Assembly: GCA_947085325.1 (NCBI GenBank)
Contig: CAMTVY010000011.1
Span: 1 to 64,000, forward strand
Direction: 5' to 3'
Source: JAQBXX01 sp947085325
Lineage (GTDB): Bacteria; Pseudomonadota; Gammaproteobacteria; SURF-13
Length of the DNA: 64,000 nucleotides
Part shown: in pieces, positions 16,550 through 26,136 of the stretch
Layout of the letters: each line of letters begins with the position of its first letter
Position numbering within the stretch: the stretch's first letter is position 1
Notes under the pieces: generated by a model
The model's input: only the letters and a program-made list of their open reading frames with translations
Database searches by the model: none
Told to the model about the DNA's origin: nothing
Made by a program: the position numbers and the translations under genes

Positions 16550-17868
16550 GCGCCATCCGTGCTGCTGATCGCGAGCCCCGCACGCTGTGCGAGGCCGACA
16601 AAGCCGGGAAACGAGGTATTCACATTGGCGCAGTCAGTAATGGAGATGCCGGCCTGCGCACACAGCGCCGCCATGGCAAATGCCATGGCGATGCGGTGAT
16701 CGCCGTGGCTATCGACCGTCCCGCCACCCAGCCTGCCGCCCTGGATCACCATCCCGTCCGGGGTGGGTCGCGCCTCAATCCCGAGCTGCGTCAACCCGTC
16801 GGCCATCACCTGGATGCGGTCGCTTTCCTTCACACGCAGCTCATGTGCGCCGGTGAGCACCGTTTCACCCGTGGCGCAGGCGGCAGCGATAAACAGTGCG
16901 GGAAATTCATCTATCGCCAGAGGTACCTGGTCTTCCGGGATACGCGTGCCGTGCAGACTGGCCGAGCGCACACGAATATCCGCCACCGGTTCGCCGCCCA
17001 CCTCGCGCTCGTCAAGCAGTGTGATGTCCGCGCCCATGCGGCGCAGAATGTTGATCACGCCGATGCGGGTCAGATTAATGCCCACATGCTCGAGCGTCAC
17101 ATCCGATCCCGGCGCAATGCTGGCACCCACCATGAAAAATGCAGCGGATGAAATATCCGCCGGGACATCAATCGGCGTGGCACGCAACTCACCGCCGCCG
17201 GTGAGGCACACTGTGGCGCCGTTCTGTTCCACGGCGTAACCGAAACCGCGCAACATGCGCTCGGTGTGATCCCGCGTCGGCGCGGGTTCTGTGACGCAGG
17301 TGGAGCCGCTCGCATAGAGCCCCGCGAGCAGCAGCGCAGACTTCACCTGTGCGCTCGCCACCGGCAGCCGATAATCAATGCCGGTCAGCCTTTGCCCGCC
17401 CCGTATCAGCAGCGGTGCGGTGCCCTGCGCCGTGGCGTCAATGCGTGCGCCCATGAGTGCCAGCGGCTCGGTGACACGCCGCATGGGTCGTCGTGACAGC
17501 GAGGCATCGCCCGTCAGCGTCACGTCAAACGGCAGGCCGCACAACAGGCCCGACAACAGGCGCATCGACGTACCCGCGTTGCCGAGGTCGAGTGGTGCAA
17601 CAGGCGACTTCAGGCCATGCAGCCCCACGCCATGAATTACGACCTTGCCCGGGCCGGGATGTTCTATGTTCACGCCCAAGGCACGGAACGCCGCCAGCGT
17701 GCACAGGCAATCCTCTCCTTCAAGAAACCCGCTCACCTCAGTCACGCCAGAGGCGACAGACCCCAGCATGATGGCACGGTGCGAAATGGATTTATCCCCC
17801 GGCACGCGCACACGTCCGCGCAATGCACCACCCGGCGTAACGTGATACGTCAGCGCAGAAGCGGTCAT
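16546..17868 (-). CDS. aroA: 3-phosphoshikimate 1-carboxyvinyltransferase (EPSP synthase)
   Basis: Sixth step of the shikimate pathway. From MTASALTYHV the protein has 440 residues. PEP/shikimate-binding motifs are visible: RVPGDKSISHRAIMLG (about 20), LGNAGTSMRLLSG (about 90), and RVKESDRI-like segment RVKESDRIQVMADGL (about 340). The start lies four bases after the tyrA stop; an open frame upstream (to 17940) inside tyrA is not used. In Pseudomonas tyrA and aroA are fused; here they are separate but adjacent. Confidence 0.96.
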   Translation of the reverse strand: MTASALTYHVTPGGALRGRVRVPGDKSISHRAIMLGSVASGVTEVSGFLEGEDCLCTLAAFRALGVNIEHPGPGKVVIHGVGLHGLKSPVAPLDLGNAGTSMRLLSGLLCGLPFDVTLTGDASLSRRPMRRVTEPLALMGARIDATAQGTAPLLIRGGQRLTGIDYRLPVASAQVKSALLLAGLYASGSTCVTEPAPTRDHTERMLRGFGYAVEQNGATVCLTGGGELRATPIDVPADISSAAFFMVGASIAPGSDVTLEHVGINLTRIGVINILRRMGADITLLDEREVGGEPVADIRVRSASLHGTRIPEDQVPLAIDEFPALFIAAACATGETVLTGAHELRVKESDRIQVMADGLTQLGIEARPTPDGMVIQGGRLGGGTVDSHGDHRIAMAFAMAALCAQAGISITDCANVNTSFPGFVGLAQRAGLAISSTDGA

Positions 17869-17872
17869 ACCA

Positions 17873-18730
17873 TCAACCGTTGAACTGGTCACGCTCATGC
17901 TTGGCGCGGGCAAAGACCTCGAGGATGCGTACGCCGTCACTGGTGCGGATGGCAGCGTGCAATTGCTCCAGATCGGTGCTGAAACGCTCCAGCACGGTCA
18001 GTATTGCATCGCGGTTGGCCAGGCAGATGTCGCGCCACATGACGGGGTCACTGGCGGCGATGCGCGTGAAGTCACGAAAGCCGCCTGCTGCAAAGCGGAA
18101 GATGTCGTCATGGCTTTCCGTGCGCGCGAGGCTATCGACCAGCGTATAGGCCAGCAGGTGCGGCAGATGGCTGGTGGCAGCGAGCAGCGCATCATGACGT
18201 GCGGCGTCCATCTCCAACACCTCGGCGCCGGCCTGCTCCCACATGGCGCGCACCTGCCGGATTGCGTCCGCACTGGTGTGCGCCAACGGCGTCAGCACCA
18301 CGCGGCGCTGCTGGAACAGCTCGGCAAACGAGGCCTCAACGCCACTCTGCTCAGTACCGGCGATCGGATGCCCCGGCACAAAGTTCGCAGGCACCTCGCC
18401 AAATACCGCACGCGCCGCCTCGATGACACACCGCTTGACGCTGCCCGCATCGGTAATCACCGTGTGTGGCGCCAGCGCGGGCTTGATCTGTTTCAACACC
18501 GTCTCTGTGGCGCCGACAGGTACTGCCAGCACGACCATGTCAGCGTCTTGCACGGCGACGCGCAGATCCGATTCATAACGGTCAAGCACACCCAGCGTAA
18601 CGGCCTTTTGCAGCTGCGCGGCATTGCGCCCGCTGCCGACGACCTCCTGGCACGCGCCCGCCTGCTTGAGCGCGCGCGCGAGCGAGCCGCCGATCAATCC
18701 CACGCCGATGATAGTTAATTTATTTATCAT
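17873..18730 (-). CDS. tyrA: Prephenate dehydrogenase
   Basis: Oxidative decarboxylation of prephenate (or arogenate) in tyrosine synthesis. 285 residues with an N-terminal Rossmann motif IIGVGLIGGSLARALKQ, the conserved GHPIAGTEQSGVE catalytic region around residue 120, and the all-helical C-terminal dimer domain (HLPHLLAYTLVDSL, GGFRDFTRIA). No ACT domain. It lies 67 bases after hisC and four before aroA; the hisC-tyrA gap holds one arm of an ACGCAAAGACGC repeat pair. Confidence 0.94.
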   Translation of the reverse strand: MINKLTIIGVGLIGGSLARALKQAGACQEVVGSGRNAAQLQKAVTLGVLDRYESDLRVAVQDADMVVLAVPVGATETVLKQIKPALAPHTVITDAGSVKRCVIEAARAVFGEVPANFVPGHPIAGTEQSGVEASFAELFQQRRVVLTPLAHTSADAIRQVRAMWEQAGAEVLEMDAARHDALLAATSHLPHLLAYTLVDSLARTESHDDIFRFAAGGFRDFTRIAASDPVMWRDICLANRDAILTVLERFSTDLEQLHAAIRTSDGVRILEVFARAKHERDQFNG

Positions 18731-18742
18731 TATAAAAACCCA

Positions 18743-18831
18743 ACGCCAAGGCGCAAAGACGCAAAGTTCACAATAGCAAGCAAGGCGATAACCAGCGTTA
18801 GCTTTCTTGCGCCTTGGCGTCTTTGCGTTGA
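18743..18831. repeat. Paired ACGCAAAGACGCC repeat, copy 1 (arms 18743-18768 and 18803-18831)
   Basis: Left arm contains AACGCCAAGGCGCAAAGACG; right arm is the opposite-strand version, reading TTGCGCCTTGGCGTCTTTGC. The arms can fold back on each other with about 35 bases between. The right arm lies inside hisC and encodes its last residues. Two related pairs occur at 38730-38815 and 52739-52818. Confidence 0.85.
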
Positions 18832-19952
18832 GTAGCTGGCTGATCCTTCACCAACACCTTTTCCAAGGCTTTAATAAAACGTTCGTTTTCTTCAGGCAAT
18901 CCAATCGTGACGCGCAAATGCTGCGGCATGGCATAATTCGCCACCGGGCGCACAATCACACCCTCGCGCAGGAGTGCATCATAGACATCCAGCGCATTGC
19001 GCCTGATATCCACACACACAAAGTTGCCCGCCGAAGGGATAAACTCCAGCCCCATGGCAGCAAATGCCGAGGTTAGCTGCGCCATGCCATCACGATTACA
19101 CGCCAGACTGCGCGCAAGGTGATCGTTATCTTCGAGCGCCGCCAGTGCCGCCACCTGCGCCAGACTGTTCACATTGAATGGTTGACGCACCCGGTTCAGC
19201 ATATCAGCCGCCTCCGGCTGAGACAGTGCATAACCCACGCGCAGCCCGGCCAAGCCGTACGCCTTGGAAAACGTGCGCGTCACAATCAGGTTCGGAAACC
19301 GCGTGAGCCACAGACTCGCATCCGGGTAGTCAGCAGCGGCATCACGTGCGTACTCAAAATACGCCTCGTCCACCACCACCAAAACTGAGGGCGGCACGGT
19401 CTGCAGGAAATCTTCCAGCACACGCCCCGACAACCAAGTGCCGGTAGGATTGTTCGGATTGGCAATAAATACCACGCGGGTACGGTCGTTCAGCAGTGCC
19501 TGCATGGCATCGAGATCGTGTCCCCAGTTGCGTACCGTCGCAACACGCGCCGTGGCGCCGACCGCCTGCGTCACAATGGGATACACGGCAAAGGCGTGCG
19601 CGGAAAACACCACTTCATGCTGCGGCGTGACAAACGCGCGTGTAACCAGCTCCAACAGATCATTCGAGCCATTACCCAGCGTGACTTGATCCAGCTGCAC
19701 GCCGTGTCTGCGCGCCAGCGCGGCACGCAGATCAAACCCTGCGCCGTCGGGATAACGTGCAAGCTGGGTTAGTGACTGTTGCACGGCACTCACCGCACGC
19801 GGACTCGGCCCCAATGGGTTCTCGTTAGAGGCCAGCTTGATGATATCGCGCACACCGTATTCACGCTCCAGCTCTGCAACCGGCTTGCCCGGCACATAGG
19901 GTTGCAGATTGCGCACGCCCGGCGCGGCCAATTCCATGAAAGAGACACGCAT
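18798..19952 (-). CDS. hisC: Histidinol-phosphate aminotransferase
   Basis: PLP enzyme converting imidazole acetol phosphate to histidinol phosphate; paralogues also act in aromatic amino acid synthesis. 384 residues, with ASNENPLGPSP near the N-terminus, NPNNPTGTWL (about 165), DEAYFEY (about 200) and the PLP-lysine region TRTFSKAYGLAGLRVGYA (about 230). The C-terminal tail beyond KVLVKDQPA (TQRKDAKAQES) is encoded by a dispersed repeat arm and is not part of the normal fold. A start five codons downstream (19937) is also possible. Confidence 0.95.
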   Translation of the reverse strand: MRVSFMELAAPGVRNLQPYVPGKPVAELEREYGVRDIIKLASNENPLGPSPRAVSAVQQSLTQLARYPDGAGFDLRAALARRHGVQLDQVTLGNGSNDLLELVTRAFVTPQHEVVFSAHAFAVYPIVTQAVGATARVATVRNWGHDLDAMQALLNDRTRVVFIANPNNPTGTWLSGRVLEDFLQTVPPSVLVVVDEAYFEYARDAAADYPDASLWLTRFPNLIVTRTFSKAYGLAGLRVGYALSQPEAADMLNRVRQPFNVNSLAQVAALAALEDNDHLARSLACNRDGMAQLTSAFAAMGLEFIPSAGNFVCVDIRRNALDVYDALLREGVIVRPVANYAMPQHLRVTIGLPEENERFIKALEKVLVKDQPATQRKDAKAQES

Positions 19953-19963
19953 GACGCAGCAGC

Positions 19964-21043
19964 TTACAGCACGGCCTTGGGATAGGAACCCAGCACTTTC
20001 AGCAGCGCCGCCTCGGACTGAATCTCCTTCAGTGCTGCCGCAACAGCCGGTTCCTGCATGTGCCCTGCAATGTCAATGAAAAACACATACTCCCAAGCCG
20101 CCTGGCGGGATGGACGCGATTCGATGCGCATCATGCTGATTTTGTGATGCGCAAGCGGCGCCAGCAGGTGATATAGCGCCCCGGATTGGTTGCGCGTCGA
20201 CACCAGCAGGGAGGTTTTATCGTTGCCACTGGGTGCCGTGTCCTGCCGCCCCAGCACCAGAAAACGCGTGGTATTGTTGGGCTCATCTTCTATATTCACA
20301 GCCAACGCGCGCAACTGGTAAATCGACGCGGCAAGATCACTGGCAATTGCAGCGGCGCCCGCCTCCTGTGCAGCACGCCGGGCACCCTCGGCATTGCTGC
20401 TCACAGGCAGCAGCTCCATGCCATGCACGTGGCTGTCCAGCCAATCCCGGCACTGTGCCAGCGCCTGCGGATGGGCATACACACGCTGCACCTCGCTCAG
20501 TGTGTCCGCCTTGCTCAACAGTTGGTGATTTACACGCAGCTCTATTTCACCGCAGATCCGGAGCGGCGACAGCATAAGCATATCCAGTGTATGACTGACG
20601 GCCCCCTCGGTGGAGTTCTCGACCGGTACCACGCCGTAGTTGGCGGTACCGGACTCGACCCCACGGAAGATATCATCGATATCCGCCACTGGCAGCACGG
20701 TAACCGCATGACCAAAGTGCTTGAGGGCGGCCGCTTCGGAGTAGGTTCCCTGCGGCCCCAGGTAGGCGATGCTGAGCGGTTGCTCCAGCGCACGGCAGGC
20801 AGACATTATTTCACGGAACAGTCGCGCCATCTCCTCATCACTGAGTGGGCCGTGATTGCGCTCCAGCGCCTTGCGCAACACTTCCGCCTCGCGCTCGGCG
20901 CGGTAGCACTCATTGTGCTCGCCGTTGGCGCGCTTGGTCTCTGCAACTTCCTGCGCACACGCGGCACGCTCACTCACCAGCGACTGGATTTTTTCATCCA
21001 GCGCATCAATGCGGGCACGTAGCGCTTGCAGTTTGTCGTTCAT
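19964..21043 (-). CDS. pheA: Bifunctional chorismate mutase / prephenate dehydratase (P-protein)
   Basis: Two steps of phenylalanine synthesis in one chain of 359 residues. An AroQ-type chorismate mutase domain (residues about 1-85, LQALRARIDALDEKI) is followed by the dehydratase domain starting YLGPQGTYSEAAA (about 93), with VPVENSTEGAVSHTLDML and NNTTRFLVLG, then an ACT regulatory domain with the ESRPSR motif (about 305), which binds phenylalanine for feedback inhibition. Eleven bases separate it from hisC. Confidence 0.96.
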   Translation of the reverse strand: MNDKLQALRARIDALDEKIQSLVSERAACAQEVAETKRANGEHNECYRAEREAEVLRKALERNHGPLSDEEMARLFREIMSACRALEQPLSIAYLGPQGTYSEAAALKHFGHAVTVLPVADIDDIFRGVESGTANYGVVPVENSTEGAVSHTLDMLMLSPLRICGEIELRVNHQLLSKADTLSEVQRVYAHPQALAQCRDWLDSHVHGMELLPVSSNAEGARRAAQEAGAAAIASDLAASIYQLRALAVNIEDEPNNTTRFLVLGRQDTAPSGNDKTSLLVSTRNQSGALYHLLAPLAHHKISMMRIESRPSRQAAWEYVFFIDIAGHMQEPAVAAALKEIQSEAALLKVLGSYPKAVL

Positions 21044-21048
21044 AAAAT

Positions 21049-21145
21049 AGTGGCGAGCGGCTAGTGGCGAGTGGCCAGGGAAAACCAGTCTATTGGGAAA
21101 TTCTTCATGTAGTTACTCGCCACTCGCCACTAGCCGCTCGCCACT
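21049..21145. repeat. Perfect 27 bp inverted repeat between pheA and serA
   Basis: Arms 21049-21075 and 21119-21145 are exact reverse complements (27 of 27), built from GTGGCGAG-type units (AGTGGCGAGCGGCTAGTGGC). The 43-base loop has no ORF. It fills the gap between the serA stop and pheA start and could form a strong hairpin in the mRNA. It resembles a REP-type dispersed repeat, but no second copy exists in this window. Confidence 0.9.
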
Positions 21146-21148
21146 GTT

Positions 21149-22312
21149 TTACAACGTACGCACTGACAGCACGCCGTCAATTTTTGCGATCTCCTGCACC
21201 ACACTGTCAGGAATTTTCCCTTCGGCATCTGCCAGCGTGTAGGCATAATCGCCGCGCGACTTGTTGATCAGGTCAATGATGTTGATCCCGGCCTTGGCCA
21301 TCGTGGTGGAAATCTGCCCGACCATGTTGGGCACGTTGGCATTGGCAATGGCGATCCGCTGGCCCTCGGTACGCGGCATCATTACTTCGGGAAAATTCAC
21401 CGAGTTGTGAATGTTGCCGTTTTCGAGAAAATCACGCACCTGTTCCGCCACCATCACGGCGCAGTTATCCTCCGCCTCGGCGGTGGAAGCACCCAGATGC
21501 GGCAGCGCAATAACGCGCTTGTTGCCCCGGAACAGAGTGCTCGGGAAATCGCATATATAAGCATACACCTGGCCGCTGTTCAGTGCCGTATTCAGCGCAT
21601 CGACATCAATGATGCCTTCGCGCGCAAAGTTGAGCAAGACCGCGCCTTTCTTCATCAGCTTCAGGCGCTGCGCACTAATGAGATTGCGCGTAGCATCGGA
21701 GAGCGGCACATGCAGTGAGATAAAATCCGCCTTGGCCACCAGATCATCCACGTTGGCCGCCTGTTGCACGCTGGAAGACAGCTTCCAGGCGCCCTGCACC
21801 GTAATACCGGGATCGAAACCGACCACCTTCATGCCGAGCGCAAGAGCGGCGTTTGCCACTTCACGCCCAATGGCGCCGAGACCGATCACACCGAGCGTGC
21901 GACCAGGAAGTTCGAACCCGACGAAATCCTTTTTTCCCTCCTCTACCAGCTTGTTCAATGCGGCATCGTCGCCTTCCAGCGTGCGCGCGAAATCCCACGC
22001 CTGGCAGATATTACGACAGGCGAGCAGCATGCCTGCGATTACCAGCTCTTTCACCGCGTTGGCATTCGCACCGGGGGCGTTGAACACCGGAATGCCACGG
22101 GCTGACAGCTTGTCCACGGGGATGTTGTTTACGCCCGCACCCGCACGCCCCACCGCCTTGAGCGACGCGGGCATTTCCATATCGTGCATCTTGAACGAGC
22201 GCAGCAGAATTGCGTCTGGCTGCTGCATCTCTGACGCAATTTCATATATATCGCGTGGCAGACGTTCCAGACCAATATCCGAGATATTGTTTAATGTTTG
22301 AATTTTGAACAT
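21149..22312 (-). CDS. serA: D-3-phosphoglycerate dehydrogenase
   Basis: First step of serine synthesis. 387 residues: an N-terminal catalytic half, the NAD-binding motif LGVIGLGAIGREVANAAL (about 140), catalytic Arg in FAREGIIDVDAL, and His in LPHLGASTAEAEDNCA. The C-terminal ACT domain (about 315-387: NANVPNMVGQISTTMAKAGI) binds serine in related enzymes. It lies 15 bases from serC, which it follows. This short, ACT-ended form is the class without the extra intervening domain. Confidence 0.94.
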   Translation of the reverse strand: MFKIQTLNNISDIGLERLPRDIYEIASEMQQPDAILLRSFKMHDMEMPASLKAVGRAGAGVNNIPVDKLSARGIPVFNAPGANANAVKELVIAGMLLACRNICQAWDFARTLEGDDAALNKLVEEGKKDFVGFELPGRTLGVIGLGAIGREVANAALALGMKVVGFDPGITVQGAWKLSSSVQQAANVDDLVAKADFISLHVPLSDATRNLISAQRLKLMKKGAVLLNFAREGIIDVDALNTALNSGQVYAYICDFPSTLFRGNKRVIALPHLGASTAEAEDNCAVMVAEQVRDFLENGNIHNSVNFPEVMMPRTEGQRIAIANANVPNMVGQISTTMAKAGINIIDLINKSRGDYAYTLADAEGKIPDSVVQEIAKIDGVLSVRTL

Positions 22313-22327
22313 GAGAACCTCGCTATC

Positions 22328-23410
22328 TCAAGCGTGACGCTGCTGAAATTCACGCATGAAGGCTACCAACGCATCCACGCCAGACTCCGGCATTGCATTA
22401 TAGATGCTCGCGCGCATCCCGCCCACCGAGCGGTGCCCGGCCAGCGTGAGCAACCCGGCCTTCTTCGCCTCAGACAGAAAAATACTGTCGAGCTTGTCAT
22501 CCGGCAATGTAAACGGCACGTTCATCCATGAACGGCACGCAGGGTCAACGGGGCTCTTGTAAAAACCGGAGTCGTCGATCGCGGCATAGAGCTTGTTTGC
22601 CTTGCGCTGATTGCGCTCAGCCATGCCTTGCAGCCCGCCCTGGCGCTTTATCCAGTCGAACACCAGCCCCGCAAAATACCAGCCGTAAGTCGCCGGCGTG
22701 TTGTACATCGAATCATTGTCGGCATGGATTTTATAATCGAACATCACCGGCGTACCGGGGAGCGTCTGGCCCATGAGGTCGTCGCGCACGATCACCAGCG
22801 TCAGCCCTGCCGGGCCGATATTCTTCTGTGCACCGGCATAGATTACGCCGAACTTTGATACGTCCACCGGCCGCGACAGGATAGTCGAGGACATATCCGC
22901 CACCAGCGGCACATCACCGGTCTCCGGCACCCAGTGGAATTCCACACCGCCGATGGTTTCGTTCGGCGTGTAGTGCACATAGGCCGCGCCGGGATTGAGC
23001 TGCCAGGTTTGCTGCGCGGGCACATAGGTGAAATTCCTGTCTTCCGCGCTCGCCGCCACATTTACCTTGCAGTAACGCTTGCCCTCGGCAATGGCCTTCT
23101 TCGACCATTCGCCGGTATGGATGTAATCAGCTTCAGCTTTGCCGCGCAGCAGATTCATCGGCACCATGGAAAACTGGCTGCTGGCGCCGCCCTGCAGGAA
23201 CAGCACCTTGTAGTTGTCCGGGATCGCCATGATCTCGCGCAGACTGGCCTCGGCACCCTCCGCAATCGACATGTATTCCTTGCCGCGGTGACTCATTTCC
23301 ATCACCGACATGCCGCAGCCGTGCCAGTCCAGCATTTCGTCTGCCGCCTGACGCAATACTTCTTCCGGCAATACCGCCGGCCCGGCACTGAAATTATATG
23401 CGCGTGGCAT
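22328..23410 (-). CDS. serC: Phosphoserine aminotransferase
   Basis: Second step of serine synthesis and also used in pyridoxine synthesis. Starting at MPRAYNFSAGPA (family start) it has 360 residues; the in-frame ATG four codons upstream is less likely. Key features: NFSAGPAVLPEEVL, GGASSQFSMVPMNLL, the PLP lysine in YAGAQKNIGPAGL (about 195) and the C-terminal GGMRASIYNAMP. Twenty bases after gyrA on the same strand; coexpression with gyrA is likely. Confidence 0.96.
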   Translation of the reverse strand: MPRAYNFSAGPAVLPEEVLRQAADEMLDWHGCGMSVMEMSHRGKEYMSIAEGAEASLREIMAIPDNYKVLFLQGGASSQFSMVPMNLLRGKAEADYIHTGEWSKKAIAEGKRYCKVNVAASAEDRNFTYVPAQQTWQLNPGAAYVHYTPNETIGGVEFHWVPETGDVPLVADMSSTILSRPVDVSKFGVIYAGAQKNIGPAGLTLVIVRDDLMGQTLPGTPVMFDYKIHADNDSMYNTPATYGWYFAGLVFDWIKRQGGLQGMAERNQRKANKLYAAIDDSGFYKSPVDPACRSWMNVPFTLPDDKLDSIFLSEAKKAGLLTLAGHRSVGGMRASIYNAMPESGVDALVAFMREFQQRHA

Positions 23411-23430
23411 GACACTCCTCATTGCAATAA

Positions 23431-26010
23431 TTATTCATCTGGGGAATTCGCTACTTCCTGCTCTGCCTGCCCTTCCGGCTCTTCCTCGACATCGCCGATA
23501 CGCTCGATGCCGATGAGCTTTTCATTTTCCGACGGGCTGATCAGCTTCACACCCTGCGTGTTGCGTCCGACCTGAGACACTTCACTGACGCGCGTGCGCA
23601 CCAGCGTGCCACCGTTGGTAATGAGCATGATCTCGTCGGTCTCAAGCACCCGCACCGCGCCGATCACTGCGCCGTTGCGCTCGGTGGTCTGGATCGAAAT
23701 AACGCCCTGCCCGCCACGCCCGTGCCTGGGGTAATCCTCTATCGGCGTGCGCTTGCCGTAGCCGCGCTCGGTGGCCGTCAGTACCGCGCCTTCATCGGCG
23801 ATAATGAGCGAGATCACGCGCTGCCCTGCGCCCAGGCGGATGCCGCGCACACCACAGGCGGTACGCCCCATGGAGCGTACATCCTGCTCCTCAAAGCGGA
23901 TCACCTTGCCGGTGTTGGTAAAGAGCATGATGTCCTGTTTGCCGTCGGTGAGTGCCACGCCGACCAACTGATCGTCGGCGCGCAGATCGAGTGCGATAAT
24001 ACCGCTCGGGCGTGGGCGCGAAAATTCTACCAGCGGCGTCTTTTTCACGGTGCCCTGCGCTGTCGCCATGAACACATAATGATCTGACGTGAATTCGTGC
24101 ACCGGCAGGATGGCATTGATACGTTCATCCGCCTCCAGCGCCAGCAGGTTGATGATCGGTTTGCCGCGCGCGATACGCCCCGCCTGCGGCAATTCATACA
24201 CCTTCATCCAGTACACCTTACCGCGACTGGAGAAACACAAAATGGTGTCGTGCGTGCTGGCGACAAAGAGCTTCTCGACGAAATCCTCGTCACGCACACT
24301 GGTCACTGCCTTGCCGCGACCGCCACGCTTCTGCGCGCGATACAGTGACAAGGGCTGCGACTTCACATAGCCTGCATGCGACAGGGTCACCACTACATCC
24401 TCAACGTTGATCAGATCCTCCAGGGTAAGATCCTGATGGTCGAGGATGATCTCGGTGCGACGTTTATCGGCATACTGCTCACGTATTTGGGTCAGCTCGT
24501 CATGAATCACCTGCATCAGACGCTCATTACTGGCCAGTACGCCCAGCAGGCGCTCGATGATGCTGAGCAGTTCGCGGTACTCACTGACAATCTTGTCCTG
24601 CTCCAGCCCGGTGAGCCGGTGCAGACGCAAATCGAGTATCGCCTGTGCCTGTACCAGCGTGAGGCGATAACCCTCGGCATCCAGCCCGAACTCCGGCGCC
24701 AGATCGTCGGGGCGTGATGCAGAGGCGCCCGTGCGCGCCAACATGTCGCTCACCGCACCCGGCGCCCAGCGTTGCGACAGCAAGCCTTCACGCGCCTGCG
24801 CGGGATCCGGGGCAGCCTTGATCAACGCAATAACGGCATCGATATTGGCGAGTGCGATCGTAAGGCCTTCGAGGATATGGGCGCGTTCACGCGCTTTGCG
24901 CAACTCATACACGGTACGCCGCGTCACCACCTCACGCCGGTGACGGATAAACAGCTCCAGCGCCTGCTTGAGATTCAGCAAACGCGGCTGCCCATCCACC
25001 AGCGCCACCATATTGATGCCGAAAACGCTCTGCAGTTGCGTGTGAAGGTACAGGTTATTGAGCAGCACTTCCGCCACTTCGCCGCGCTTCAGGGTAATGA
25101 CCATGCGCATGCCGTCTTTGTCGGACTCGTCCCGCAGCTCGGAAATACCCTCGAGCTTCTTCTCCTTGACCAGTTCGGCGATCCTTTCCAGCAGACGCGC
25201 CTTGTTCACCTGATAGGGCAGTTCGGTGACGATGATGCTCTGCCTGCCGCTGGTCTCGTCGGTCTCGATTTCGGTGCGCCCGCGCACGAACAGGCGTCCG
25301 CGTCCGCTACGGTAGGCCTCGTGAATACCCGCCACACCACTGATGATGCCGGCAGTAGGGAAGTCCGGGCCGGGGATGTACTTCATCAGATCCGGCACGC
25401 TCAGTTCCCGATTTTCGATCAGCGCCAGACAGGCATCGACCACTTCACCCAGATTGTGCGGCGGGATATTGGTCGCCATACCGACCGCGATACCGCTGGA
25501 ACCGTTGACCAGCAGGTTGGGGATGCGCGCCGGAAACACCACCGGCTCGCGCTCTGACTCGTCATAGTTGGGGACAAAATCGACCGTTTCCTTGTCCAGA
25601 TCGGCCAGCATCTCGTGCGCAATGCGCGACATACGCACTTCGGTGTAGCGCATCGCCGCAGGTGCGTCACCATCCACCGAGCCGAAGTTGCCCTGCCCGT
25701 CCACCAGCATGTAGCGCAGCGAGAACGGCTGCGCCATGCGCACGATGGTGTCATACACCGCAGTATCCCCATGCGGGTGGTATTTACCGATAACATCGCC
25801 CACTACGCGCGCCGACTTTTTATACGGCTTGTTCCAGTCGTTGCCCAGCTCGCTCATCGCGTACAAAACGCGGCGGTGCACGGGCTTCAGGCCGTCGCGC
25901 ACATCGGGCAGGGCACGGCCCACGATCACGCTCATCGCATAGTCGAGGTACGACTGCTTCATCTCCTCTTCGATGTTGACGGGGAGGACTTCTTTGGCGA
26001 AATCAACCAT
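23431..26010 (-). CDS. gyrA: DNA gyrase subunit A
   Basis: Breakage-reunion subunit of gyrase, 859 residues. MVDFAKEVLPVNIEEEMKQS opens the protein; the quinolone-resistance region reads GKYHPHGDTAVYDTIVRMAQ with wild-type Ser replaced by Thr at the classical position 83 equivalent (GDTAVYD), and the catalytic Tyr lies in AAMRYTEVRMS. Six beta-propeller blades follow, with the gyrase box QRRGGKG-like QKRGGRGKAVTS (about 565). An acidic tail (EEEPEGQAEQE) ends it. Confidence 0.97.
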   Translation of the reverse strand: MVDFAKEVLPVNIEEEMKQSYLDYAMSVIVGRALPDVRDGLKPVHRRVLYAMSELGNDWNKPYKKSARVVGDVIGKYHPHGDTAVYDTIVRMAQPFSLRYMLVDGQGNFGSVDGDAPAAMRYTEVRMSRIAHEMLADLDKETVDFVPNYDESEREPVVFPARIPNLLVNGSSGIAVGMATNIPPHNLGEVVDACLALIENRELSVPDLMKYIPGPDFPTAGIISGVAGIHEAYRSGRGRLFVRGRTEIETDETSGRQSIIVTELPYQVNKARLLERIAELVKEKKLEGISELRDESDKDGMRMVITLKRGEVAEVLLNNLYLHTQLQSVFGINMVALVDGQPRLLNLKQALELFIRHRREVVTRRTVYELRKARERAHILEGLTIALANIDAVIALIKAAPDPAQAREGLLSQRWAPGAVSDMLARTGASASRPDDLAPEFGLDAEGYRLTLVQAQAILDLRLHRLTGLEQDKIVSEYRELLSIIERLLGVLASNERLMQVIHDELTQIREQYADKRRTEIILDHQDLTLEDLINVEDVVVTLSHAGYVKSQPLSLYRAQKRGGRGKAVTSVRDEDFVEKLFVASTHDTILCFSSRGKVYWMKVYELPQAGRIARGKPIINLLALEADERINAILPVHEFTSDHYVFMATAQGTVKKTPLVEFSRPRPSGIIALDLRADDQLVGVALTDGKQDIMLFTNTGKVIRFEEQDVRSMGRTACGVRGIRLGAGQRVISLIIADEGAVLTATERGYGKRTPIEDYPRHGRGGQGVISIQTTERNGAVIGAVRVLETDEIMLITNGGTLVRTRVSEVSQVGRNTQGVKLISPSENEKLIGIERIGDVEEEPEGQAEQEVANSPDE

Positions 26011-26136
26011 CAGAGAGGTTCTGTTGGGCGTGTGTCGGCGCTGGAAAAATCAAGGTATCAGGCACTGTTTTTGTAAGCGGCTAGGATAGCATAAACACCC
26101 CCATCCGGCACGTAAAATGAGGTCGCGGGCGGGAAC

